Source of the DNA: Pseudomonadota bacterium
GTDB taxonomy: Bacteria; Desulfobacterota; Syntrophia; Syntrophales; UBA8958
Length of the DNA stretch: 63,735 nt
Direction of reading: 5' to 3'
Assembly (NCBI GenBank): GCA_030057915.1
Contig: JASGUC010000059.1
Span: 1 to 63,735 of the forward strand
This document shows positions 19,545 through 27,358 of this stretch, in pieces. Position 1 is the first letter of the stretch. Every line of letters begins with the position of its first letter. The position numbers and the translations under genes were made by a program. The notes beneath the pieces were generated by a model that saw only the letters and a program-made list of their open reading frames with translations, was not told the origin of the DNA and ran no database searches.

Positions 19545-20543
19545 ATGCTCGTTCAGATCTATGAGATTCAGACACCCTGGGAAGCGGAACATCTGATCGC
19601 CCTGGGCGTGGATCACCTCGGCAGCGTCATCACGGACCGGGAGAACTGGCGCGATCCGGCCGTCCGGGAGGCGGTCCGCCTGAGCGCGGGGACGGCCTCC
19701 CGAAGTTCCGTGATCCCCCTGTTTAACGACCTCGAGACGGTGTTGCGCCTCCTTGACTACTATCGGCCGGATATCGTCCACTTCTGCGAAAACCTCCCCC
19801 TCCGGGCGGAGGCGGGGGACCGCCGGGGTGCGGCGACGGAAAGGCTCGTCGCCCTGCAAGGGGCGGTGAGGGAAAGGTTCCCGAAGGTGAGGATCACGCG
19901 CTCGCTTCCCGTCCCCGGGGCCGCCGCCGCAACCACGACCGTCCCCGGGCGCGCCAGGGTCCCGGCGGCGGCCCCGGGCGTTGACGGGTCCGCCCCGGAG
20001 GGGATGGGACCGGCAAGGCGGGGCGATGGCCGAGGGGATGACGACGCCCGCCCGCCCGATCGCGTCCCCGACGACGGCCGCCCACCCGGCCCTCGGGGTG
20101 GGACGACGGGACTGGCCCGGACGGTCCCAGACCTCTCCGGGCCGGCGGGGCCTCTCCGGGCCGGTCTTGCCGCCCTGCTGGATAGTTTTGCCCCGGTGAC
20201 GGACTTCTTCATGACCGATACCCTCCTGACCGGGCCGGGCGGCGTCGAGGGCGACGCCATCCAGCCGGTGGCGGGCTTCGTGGGCATCACCGGCGCGACC
20301 TGCGACTGGGAGATTGCGGCCTGGCTGGTCCGCGTCAGCCCCCGACCGGTGATCCTGGCGGGAGGGCTCGGGCCGGAAAACGTCGCGGCGGCCATCGGCC
20401 GGGTACGCCCCGCCGGCGTGGACAGTTGCACCCGGACCAATGCGCTGGACGCCTCGGGACGCCCTATCCGTTTCCAAAAGGATATCGACAAGGTGCGCCG
20501 TTTTGTCGCCGCCGCCCGCCGGGCGGCGACGGCGACGGCATGA
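19545..20543 (+). CDS. TrpF-like TIM-barrel protein with large insertion
   Basis: This 332-residue protein resembles phosphoribosylanthranilate isomerase. The strongest sign is the C-terminal phosphate-binding part, VILAGGLGPENVAAAIGRV followed by GVDSCTRTN. The N-terminus lacks the usual KxCG motif with the catalytic Cys, reading MLVQIYEIQTPWEAEHLIAL instead. An Ala/Pro/Gly/Asp-rich insertion covers about residues 125-200; without it the length would be normal for TrpF. No other trp gene is adjacent. It may be a TrpF paralogue with a different substrate. The start has no strong ribosome-binding site. Confidence 0.6.
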   Translation: MLVQIYEIQTPWEAEHLIALGVDHLGSVITDRENWRDPAVREAVRLSAGTASRSSVIPLFNDLETVLRLLDYYRPDIVHFCENLPLRAEAGDRRGAATERLVALQGAVRERFPKVRITRSLPVPGAAAATTTVPGRARVPAAAPGVDGSAPEGMGPARRGDGRGDDDARPPDRVPDDGRPPGPRGGTTGLARTVPDLSGPAGPLRAGLAALLDSFAPVTDFFMTDTLLTGPGGVEGDAIQPVAGFVGITGATCDWEIAAWLVRVSPRPVILAGGLGPENVAAAIGRVRPAGVDSCTRTNALDASGRPIRFQKDIDKVRRFVAAARRAATATA

Positions 20544-20637
20544 ATTGTCGTCCGCCTAATCCCCCCTCCCCGGCCTCAAGACTTGTGTGGGCGGCAAGGC
20601 GCCGTTGAGCAAAAAAGCGCCCTCGCGTAGTAGTGTG

Positions 20638-21393
20638 TCATTCCCGGGGAGACCGGGGGGGCCAGATCATCCGGATTCCCGTCCAGGTGAGAACGACGAC
20701 GAATATGAATTTCAGGGCCCCTTCCGTGAAAAAGTGGGCCAGGACGCCGCCGACGCAGGCGCCGAGCGCGATCCCGGGGATCAGTCCGGAGAGCGCGGGC
20801 CGGACCACGTTTCCCAGCCGCCAGTGGGTGAAGGCCCCCACGGCGCCCGCCGGCGCCATGGCCAGCAGGGAACTTCCCTGGGCGGTATGCTGGTCGAAGC
20901 CCGCCAGCAGAACCATCCCGGCGATCATTATCGCCCCGCCGCCCACGCCCAAGAGACCGGAGCAGAATCCCGTGAGGGCGCCGACGCCAAGCAGGAGCAA
21001 CGACTTGAAAAGGGTCGTCTCCGGTTGGACGAGGGTGGAAAGGCACGGCTTCGCCAGGATGAGTGCGGAGATGAAAAGCAAAAAGAATCCAAAGGATCGC
21101 TTGAGTTTCGGCGCCGGAAGCGCGACGCAGTATTTGGCCCCCAGTCGGGCCGGCCAGAGGGCCCCGCCGCCGAGGAAAAGGGCCGCCCAAATGTCCAGGG
21201 AATGGTGGAGGGCATAGATCGTCGCGCCGATTATCCCGGTAAAGACAAGGGCGACCAGGCTGGTGCCGTGGGCCTGACGCTGGCTCATCCCCCCCATCCC
21301 GACCAGCAGCGGGACCATGGCCACCCCGCCCCCGAGCCCCACCAGGCCGCCGAAGATGCCGGAGATCAAGCCGATCAGCAGGTATGGGCGCAT
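20638..21393 (-). CDS. TauE/SafE family membrane exporter (first copy)
   Basis: A 251-residue integral membrane protein of the sulfite/organosulfonate exporter family. Two related halves are visible: GIFGGLVGLGGGVAMVPLL at the N-terminus and GFCSGLLGVGGGAIMIAGM in the middle, the duplicated glycine-rich motifs of the family, within about eight hydrophobic helices. The substrate cannot be read from sequence. It is the last gene of a minus-strand group with two small unknown genes (77 bp upstream). Confidence 0.88.
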   Translation of the reverse strand: MRPYLLIGLISGIFGGLVGLGGGVAMVPLLVGMGGMSQRQAHGTSLVALVFTGIIGATIYALHHSLDIWAALFLGGGALWPARLGAKYCVALPAPKLKRSFGFFLLFISALILAKPCLSTLVQPETTLFKSLLLLGVGALTGFCSGLLGVGGGAIMIAGMVLLAGFDQHTAQGSSLLAMAPAGAVGAFTHWRLGNVVRPALSGLIPGIALGACVGGVLAHFFTEGALKFIFVVVLTWTGIRMIWPPRSPRE

Positions 21394-21469
21394 GGGCGAT
21401 CCCGGGAAGCATCCCTCCGGCGGAGGGACGGTCGCCGGCCCTTCCGGAGACGGATGCGACGCCGCCCGA

Positions 21470-21733
21470 TCAGGGACGGGCGCCGACGATGAAGGGCCAG
21501 TGGAGATCGCAGGGCACCCCCATGCGCAGCCAGGAATTGCGGGCGTCCAACTCCTCGTTGATCCGGTCCCGAACCGTTTTCAGCGTCCCGTCGTGGCAAC
21601 GGACCTGAAGATCCGGGGATGCCACGATGATCGTCTCGGGCGGATCGCCGCCGATTTCACAGCGGTAGAATTCCCTGGCCTCCGCGGCGATATCCGCCGC
21701 GATGACCAGCTCTCGAATCTGAAAGGCCTGCAT
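21470..21733 (-). CDS. Small hypothetical protein
   Basis: An 87-residue soluble protein of no family I recognise. The sequence alternates strands and helices and has no transmembrane segment or metal motif beyond two separated Cys residues. An AAGGGGGA ribosome-binding site precedes the ATG. It begins 12 bp after the stop of the next upstream gene, so the two are co-transcribed. Confidence 0.7.
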   Translation of the reverse strand: MQAFQIRELVIAADIAAEAREFYRCEIGGDPPETIIVASPDLQVRCHDGTLKTVRDRINEELDARNSWLRMGVPCDLHWPFIVGARP

Positions 21734-21745
21734 TTATGTCCCCCT

Positions 21746-22045
21746 TCAGGATTTCGGCACGAAAGGCATGAAGGCGTATTCCTTGTCCCGAACCCGAAAA
21801 GATGCCTTGCTCTCGGTATTTTCCTGGATTTTTCCCTCGATGATCCGCTTGCAGCCGAAGTCGTAGAAGGTGATCTGATGGGTCGGCATCTCTTCCGGTT
21901 TCAGGTCCTTGTAGGCCTGCTGCTGTTCTTCCGGGGAGAGTTGGCGGATGGTCAGCTTCTGGCACCGCTCCCGTTCTTCCTCCTCGCCGCGTCGGATCGA
22001 CAGCACATAGTTTCCATGAAACTTGATGGGCATCTTGATTTCCAC
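21746..22045 (-). CDS. Small hypothetical protein
   Basis: A 99-residue charged protein starting MEIKMPIKFHGNYVLSIRRG. The GTG start at 22045 is supported by AGGAGG eight bases upstream. The central part (SPEEQQQAYKDLKPEEMPTH) is helical and acidic-basic mixed; the C-terminus is strand-like. No known domain was recognised. It shares a likely transcript with the 87-residue protein and possibly the TauE gene. Confidence 0.7.
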   Translation of the reverse strand: MEIKMPIKFHGNYVLSIRRGEEEERERCQKLTIRQLSPEEQQQAYKDLKPEEMPTHQITFYDFGCKRIIEGKIQENTESKASFRVRDKEYAFMPFVPKS

Positions 22046-22177
22046 AGTCCCGCCTCCTGGAAAAAGTTGTTTGTGGGGATGTTAAAAGATGGATTTCCAT
22101 AGCACACTGGTGAGCTTATATCCACAAGAAATAATGACGGGTCGGAAGTGGAGGCGTCGGCGCCCTCGCCCCGGTCT

Positions 22178-22903
22178 TTACAGGGCATGCCAGATGGTGA
22201 AGACCCCCAGGGCCATCAGGAGGACCAGGACGACCCGGCGGTAGGTTTCCTCCCGGATCTTGCCGAAGAAGAAATGTCCGGCGTAGGTCCCGATGGCCAG
22301 AGGCGCCAGGGAGTAGAAAAAAAGTTGCCGCACCTGTTCCGTCATCAGGCCGGTGTAGGCCTGAGCGCCCACGACCATGAGGCCGGAGAAGAAATAATAC
22401 CCCTGGAGGGTGGCCTTGATCAGCTCCTTGCGCCAGGGCTGCAGGGAGACATAGACGATGACCGGCGGGCCCGCCGCGCTGAAGGCGCCGCCGAAACATC
22501 CGGACAGGAAACCGGCGAAATAGGTCCAGAAGCCGCCTATCTCCCGACGGACAACCTTGAAGAACAAGCCGTATAGGGAATAGATCACGAGGACGAGGCC
22601 CAGAAAGACGAGGATCGCCTGACCGTTCAATCTCTTGAGGAGATAAACGCCGATGAGGACCCCCGGTGCCGCCCCGAGGAAGAGCGGCCAGATCCGCCGC
22701 CATTCCAGATCCTTCCAGAGGGGCGCCAAAAGCAGGACCGTCAGGACGACCCCGACCATGGACGTCAGGGGGATGGCCGCCTTGACCTCCAGGAACAGGG
22801 CCAGCAGGGGCAGGGACAGGAGGACGGAGCCGAAACCCGAAAAACCCTGAATGAAACCGGCCATGAGCATGATTGCCCCGAGATAGATGTGGATTTCCGT
22901 CAA
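22178..22903 (-). CDS. TauE/SafE family membrane exporter (second copy)
   Basis: A 241-residue membrane protein of the same exporter family as the copy at 20638 but clearly divergent. GFIQGFSGFGSVLLSLPLL at the N-terminus and GFLSGCFGGAFSAAGPPVI in the middle are the duplicated family motifs. A TTG start at 22903 is chosen because GGGAGG lies seven bases upstream and the protein then begins directly with its first helix; an ATG at 22933 is the alternative. A complete family 1 repeat lies 130 bp upstream. Confidence 0.85.
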   Translation of the reverse strand: MTEIHIYLGAIMLMAGFIQGFSGFGSVLLSLPLLALFLEVKAAIPLTSMVGVVLTVLLLAPLWKDLEWRRIWPLFLGAAPGVLIGVYLLKRLNGQAILVFLGLVLVIYSLYGLFFKVVRREIGGFWTYFAGFLSGCFGGAFSAAGPPVIVYVSLQPWRKELIKATLQGYYFFSGLMVVGAQAYTGLMTEQVRQLFFYSLAPLAIGTYAGHFFFGKIREETYRRVVLVLLMALGVFTIWHAL

Positions 22904-23034
22904 TGCGCCGCCTCCCTTGCGGGGACACATCATAATGGAGTCCGCTTCCTTGTCAATGGAAAAGGATCGTCGCGCCGGGAAAGGCGGGAGGGCGTCCGGC
23001 CTGGGGCGGGAGAATACGGCCGCGCCCAAAGGGC

Positions 23035-23166
23035 GGGACCTTTGGAAAACGCCGTTTTCGAGTTCCCGTCGTCATGCCGGCGGAAGCCGGAATGCTTTGT
23101 TTTCAAGGCATTCCCGAGCCTGGACCATGCCGGGACAGCGGGAAAAGGCGGCTATTCAAAGGTCTC
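23035..23166. repeat. Family 1 inverted-repeat element, complete, 132 bp (core A)
   Basis: The ends are GGGACCTTTGGAAAAC and CTATTCAAAGGTCTC. The core contains GTCGTCATGCCGGCGGAAGC and GTTTTCAAGGCATTCCCG. Flanking pentamers AGGGC and GGGGC differ at one base, compatible with an old 5-bp target duplication. This copy shows the uninterrupted form of the element at 61853. Confidence 0.8.
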
Positions 23167-23220
23167 GGGGCGCCGGTCCGTGCGGCTTGGGCGGAGACGC
23201 CGCGCCGGTCCGCGCCGGGG

Positions 23221-25410
23221 TTAGCGGGCCGCCGTCGGCATCAGCAGCCGCTCCTTGAGGAGGGAGTGGCGTTGCTGCTGTTTGTTGTTTTTGACGGCGA
23301 TGCCCAGGGCCTTCTTCGTCCCGATAACGACGACCAGCTTCCGCCCTCTGGTCACGGCGGTATAGACGAGATTCCGCTGGAGCATCATGAAGTGCTGGGT
23401 GAGCAAGGGGATGACCACGGCGGGATATTCGGAGCCCTGGCTTTTGTGGACCGTCACGGCGTAAGCCGGGACGATTTCATCTAATTCGGAAAAGTCGTAG
23501 GTCACGAAACGGTCGTCGAAATGGACCTTCAATTCCTGCCCTTCCGTATCGATGTGAAAGATCCGGCCGATATCGCCGTTGAAGACCTCCTTGTCGTAGT
23601 TGTTCCGGATCTGCATGACCTTGTCGCGGTTCCGAAAGGTGTTGCCCCCTCGGGATACCCCCCCCTCGCCGGGGTTCAAGGCCTCCCGCAGGGCCGCGTT
23701 GAGGTTCGTCACCCCCACCACCCCCCGGTTCATGGGGCTCAGCACCTGGATGTCGTTGACGGCATGGAGGTGGAACCGCTTGGGAATCCGCTCCTTGACC
23801 ATGTTGAGAACCGTGGCCAGCACCTTCTCCGGATCTTCCTGGTGGATGAAATAGAAGTCCGACAGCGCCCCCGGCATGGTTTCCGTTACCGGGAGGAGGC
23901 CCTGATTGATCCGGTGGGCGTTGACGATAATGGAACTCTCCTTGGCCTGTCGGAAGATCTCCCGGAGTTCCACCACCGGCACCACCCCCGCCGCGATGAT
24001 GTCCCGCAGGACGTTGCCCGGGCCGACGGAGGGGAGCTGGTTCACGTCGCCGACGAGGATCATGGCGGCCCGCGGGGGAACGGCCTTCAGGAGATGGTTC
24101 ATGAGCAGGATGTCGATCATCGAGGCCTCGTCAACGATGAGGATGTCGCAATCCAGGGGGGCGTGCTCGTGCCTTTGGAATCCCCCCTTGAGGGGGCTGA
24201 ACTCGAGGAGGCGATGGATCGTCCTGGCCTCCCAGCCCGTGGCCTCGGCCATCTTTTTCGCCGCCCGCCCCGTCGGGGCGGCAAGGAGGATCTTCGTCCG
24301 GACGGCGCCGTAGATCTTCAGGATGGCGTTAATGATCGTGGTTTTGCCCGTGCCAGGACCTCCGGTGATGATCATGACCTTGTTTTCCACGGCTGTCCGC
24401 ACGGCCTCGATCTGTCTCTCCGCCAGGGTAATGGCCAGTTGCTCCTGGACCCAAGCCAGGGCCTTGTCCGTGTCGATCTTCCGGGCCTCCCGGGGGGCGG
24501 CGATGAGGGCCTTGAGACGGGCGGCGGTCTGGCTCTCCGCCAGATAAAAGGGCAGGGCGTAGATGGCACGGGGTTCCGTGGCCCCATCCCGAGGTTCCAC
24601 GGCGATCGTCCGGGCCGTCGTCAGGGTCTCCAGCGCCGCGGCGACGATGTCCGTGTCGATGCCGAGGATGTTCCTTGCCTCCTGAAGGAGGAGCGGTTCG
24701 GGGGCGAAAACGTGTCCCTGATCGGCCAGTTGATTCAGGACGTAAAGGACCCCCGCCTCGGCGCGGACGAGGGACTCCTTGGGCAGACCCAGCTTTTCCG
24801 CAATCCGGTCGGCGGTGATGAACCCGATGCCGAAGATGTCCGCGGCGAGGCGGTAGGGGTTTTCCCTAACGATTTTAATCGCATCCGCGCCATATTGCTT
24901 GAAGATCTTGGCGGCGAAGCCCACGCTGACGCCGTGGGTTTGGAGGAAGAGCATGACCGTGCGGATCTCCTTCTGTTCGGCCCAGGCCTTGCGGATCATG
25001 GCGATCCGTCCCGCGCCGATGCCCGGCACCTCCTTGAGCCGCTCCGTTTCGTTTTCGATGATCTCCAGGGTCTTCCGGCCGAATTTGCCCACGATCCGCT
25101 TGGCCATGACCGGGCCGATGCCCTTGATCAGACCCGAGCCGAGATACTTCTGCATCCCGTAAACCGATGCGGGGGTCTTGGTCTCGCAAGTGACGATCCG
25201 GAACTGCCGGCCGTATTTCTCGTGGTTGGTCCATACCCCCTTCATGGCGATGATTTCGCCCGGGGTGGGACGGACGAGATTGCCGACGCAGGGCATCAGT
25301 TCCTTTTGCCCGGGGACCTTGACCTTGATGCTGGCGAACCCGGTGTCTTCGTCGAAATAGGTGATGTGTTCCAGCAAACCCTGCAGTTCTGTGAGATTGG
25401 CGTCGGTCAT
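23221..25410 (-). CDS. recD2: RecD2-type ATP-dependent 5'-3' DNA helicase
   Basis: A 729-residue superfamily 1B helicase of the RecD2/TraA type, acting without RecBC. The N-terminal domain to about residue 85 is OB-like; tandem helix-hairpin-helix segments follow (LIKGIGPVMAKRIV, VPGIGAGRIAMIR, FGIGFITADRIAEKLG). Walker A GGPGTGKT is at residues 350-357, Walker B is IVDEASMID near 440, and the C-terminal part contains GDVNQLPSVGPG and AVTVHKSQGSEYPAV. Length is typical. No recB or recC lies nearby. Family 1 and family 3 repeats flank the gene on both sides. Confidence 0.94.
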   Translation of the reverse strand: MTDANLTELQGLLEHITYFDEDTGFASIKVKVPGQKELMPCVGNLVRPTPGEIIAMKGVWTNHEKYGRQFRIVTCETKTPASVYGMQKYLGSGLIKGIGPVMAKRIVGKFGRKTLEIIENETERLKEVPGIGAGRIAMIRKAWAEQKEIRTVMLFLQTHGVSVGFAAKIFKQYGADAIKIVRENPYRLAADIFGIGFITADRIAEKLGLPKESLVRAEAGVLYVLNQLADQGHVFAPEPLLLQEARNILGIDTDIVAAALETLTTARTIAVEPRDGATEPRAIYALPFYLAESQTAARLKALIAAPREARKIDTDKALAWVQEQLAITLAERQIEAVRTAVENKVMIITGGPGTGKTTIINAILKIYGAVRTKILLAAPTGRAAKKMAEATGWEARTIHRLLEFSPLKGGFQRHEHAPLDCDILIVDEASMIDILLMNHLLKAVPPRAAMILVGDVNQLPSVGPGNVLRDIIAAGVVPVVELREIFRQAKESSIIVNAHRINQGLLPVTETMPGALSDFYFIHQEDPEKVLATVLNMVKERIPKRFHLHAVNDIQVLSPMNRGVVGVTNLNAALREALNPGEGGVSRGGNTFRNRDKVMQIRNNYDKEVFNGDIGRIFHIDTEGQELKVHFDDRFVTYDFSELDEIVPAYAVTVHKSQGSEYPAVVIPLLTQHFMMLQRNLVYTAVTRGRKLVVVIGTKKALGIAVKNNKQQQRHSLLKERLLMPTAAR

Positions 25411-25604
25411 GATCGCTTGGCGCGTTGTGAGTTCGACCCCCCGTCTCCTTCATGGCGGCGGGAAGGGCGGCATTCCGTTTCCGCCGGCGGCGCATCGAGA
25501 GCACGGTGGGTGTTCGGGGTTCCGCGACGGCGGCCCGCCGCGATTGCCTGGGCGTTCGTTTGACATGATTCGTAAATATTTTCAAGGATGGAATGGGAAT
25601 CGGC

Positions 25605-25708
25605 CAGGGCAACTTTGTTCTCAATGTAAGTTGTTGATCTTGAATGAGCTACTAAAACTGAGGCACGCCCTGTTTTCAGCCACTTAGAGATAGAACAAAT
25701 TTACCCTG
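25605..25708. repeat. Family 3 inverted-repeat element, about 104 bp
   Basis: The left end is CAGGGCAACTTTGTTCT and the right end AGAACAAATTTACCCTG. The interior holds ATCTTGAATGAGCTACTAAA and TTTTCAGCCACTTAGAGATA. A direct repeat GGGAATCGG flanks it (25595-25603 and 25709-25717), a 9-bp target duplication. Confidence 0.85.
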
Positions 25709-25816
25709 GGGAATCGGACCCGCCGGGGAGGCGCGCCATGACGCCGCCGCCCGCGCAATAAACATTTGTATTTTTAAGGCCAATGGTTTAATTTGCAAGG
25801 CTGCGGGGGGATGATG

Positions 25817-25921
25817 CAGGGTAAATTTGTTCTCGATGTAAGTAGTCGATCTTGAATGAGCTACTAAAACTGCGGCACCTCCTGTTTTTAAGCCACTTAG
25901 AGATAGAAAAAATTTACCGTG
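25817..25921. repeat. Family 3 inverted-repeat element, 105 bp
   Basis: It is bounded by CAGGGTAAATTTGTTCT and AAAAAATTTACCGTG and has the family interior. GGGGATGATG occurs immediately outside both ends (25807-25816 and 25922-25931), a duplication of at least 10 bp. The 25411-26176 gap holds two family 3 copies and one family 1 copy and no gene. Confidence 0.87.
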
Positions 25922-25935
25922 GGGGATGATGGCGC

Positions 25936-26056
25936 AAGCCCCTTGAACATAGCCTTTTCCCAGGGTTCCCGCGCAATGAAAACCATGAAAACAAGGCATT
26001 CCGGCTTCCGCCGGCTTGATGACGGGAGTGCGGAGGCGACATTTTTCAAAGGTCTC
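25936..26056. repeat. Family 1 element, inverted core A, 121 bp
   Basis: The left end AAGCCCCTTGAA is degenerate and the right end TTTTTCAAAGGTCTC perfect. The core is the complement of the 23035 element, with CATTCCGGCTTCCGCCGGC in the middle. It lies 14 bp from a family 3 copy. Confidence 0.7.
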
Positions 26057-26176
26057 GTTGCGAAGATCGCCGACGGGGGGAGTTTGGGTTTTGCAGGGAC
26101 CTGAGAGGACATGAAGAAAGACGGACGACGGATGCGGGAGCGGCGGCCTTGGCGGTTATGGGAGAGAGGGAAGGAA

Positions 26177-27358
26177 ATGACGCCGGCGACCGCCGAGGCC
26201 ATGACCTGCGCGGATTACCCGGCCATGGAACGGGGGCGAGGGGGAGGCGAGCCTCCCGCTTGCCCTGGAAGGACCGCACGGGCGCGGGGGGGGCGTCGGG
26301 GCGGCAGTGAAAACCGACGAGGCAGGGACCGTTCCCAGACGGCGCGGGGGGGGCGTCGGGACGGCGGGGGCGGGGTTGTCCGGGGTGTCTTCCTTGCCGC
26401 GGCCGTGGCGGTGCTGATCGCCTTTCTCCTGACGGCCCCAACTGACGCGGCGGGGCGTCGGAACATGACCTTCCTCCCCCAGTGGCTGCCCCAGGCGCAG
26501 TTCGCCGGCTATTATGTGGCCTATGAGAAGGGTTTTTACCAGGAGGAGGGGATCGACCTGCGGATCCTCAAGGGGGGGCCCGATTCCCCCCCCGCCGCCA
26601 TGCTGGCGGAAGGGCGGACGGACTTCACCACCATGTTCCTCTCCGAGGCCCTCCAGCAGCGGGACAAACGGATCCCCCTCGTCAACATCGGCCAGATCAT
26701 GCAGCGCTCCGGCTTCATCCTGGTGGCGAAAAAGGCGCGGGGCATCACGAAGCCGGCGGATTTGAATCACAAAAAGATCAGCCTCTGGCCGAACTTCCAG
26801 GTTCAACCCCAGGCCTTTTTCCGGAAATACGGCCTGAACGTCAATGTCGTCGTCCAGGGGGCAACCGTCAATCTCTTCTTGCGCGGCGGCGTCGATGCCG
26901 CCTCCGCCATGTGGTACAACGAGTATCACTCCATCATCAACGCCGGCGTGAACGAGGAGGAGCTGACGGCCTTCTTTTTTGACCGCCACGGCCTCAACTT
27001 TCCCGAAGACGGGATTTATGCCCTCAAGGAGACCTGCGAGCGGGATCCGGAGGGCTGCCGCCGGTTTGTCCGGGCCTCCCGCAGGGGCTGGGAGTACGCC
27101 TTCGCCCATCCGGAGGAGGCCACGGACATCGTGATGAAGTATATCCATGCGGCCCATGGGGACAGCAACCGGGTCCACCAGCAATGGATGCTCAAGAGGT
27201 TGAAGGAGCTGATTAAGCCCGGGGACGGGAAGGTCCCCATCGGCGCCCTGAATCCGGACGATTACAAGACAGTAGCCGCTGAGTTGCGAAAAAGCGGCCT
27301 CATCAAGAGCGCTCCCCCCTTCGGTGAGTTCCATGTCCCCTGCCTGGAAAAACCTTAA
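26177..27358 (+). CDS. NMT1/THI5-like ABC transporter substrate-binding protein
   Basis: A periplasmic or membrane-anchored solute-binding protein of the SsuA/THI5 type. Mature features are FLPQWLPQAQFAGYYVAYEK, GFYQEEGIDLRILKGGP and ASAMWYNEYHSIINAGV. A hydrophobic signal (VFLAAAVAVLIAFLLTA) comes only after an unusual Arg/Gly-rich leader of about 65 residues. The start is uncertain: ATG 26177 has GAGGGAAGG just upstream; ATG 26111 would add 22 residues. No permease or ATPase gene is adjacent. The downstream RsbU-type gene overlaps the end by 26 bp, so this binding protein may feed a signalling partner and not a transporter, an inference. Confidence 0.78.
   Translation: MTPATAEAMTCADYPAMERGRGGGEPPACPGRTARARGGRRGGSENRRGRDRSQTARGGRRDGGGGVVRGVFLAAAVAVLIAFLLTAPTDAAGRRNMTFLPQWLPQAQFAGYYVAYEKGFYQEEGIDLRILKGGPDSPPAAMLAEGRTDFTTMFLSEALQQRDKRIPLVNIGQIMQRSGFILVAKKARGITKPADLNHKKISLWPNFQVQPQAFFRKYGLNVNVVVQGATVNLFLRGGVDAASAMWYNEYHSIINAGVNEEELTAFFFDRHGLNFPEDGIYALKETCERDPEGCRRFVRASRRGWEYAFAHPEEATDIVMKYIHAAHGDSNRVHQQWMLKRLKELIKPGDGKVPIGALNPDDYKTVAAELRKSGLIKSAPPFGEFHVPCLEKP
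26281..26360. repeat. Two exact 20-bp repeats with G8 tracts, 60 bp apart
   Basis: GGCGCGGGGGGGGCGTCGGG occurs at 26281-26300 and 26341-26360, inside the Arg/Gly-rich leader of the binding protein gene. Both contain an uninterrupted run of eight G (26286-26293 and 26346-26353). Such runs are prone to slippage. Confidence 0.75.

Noticed and set aside
23521..25563. 680-codon open frame antisense to recD2
   Set aside because: Composition is that of a reversed gene and no motif is present; RecD2 motifs are complete on the minus strand.
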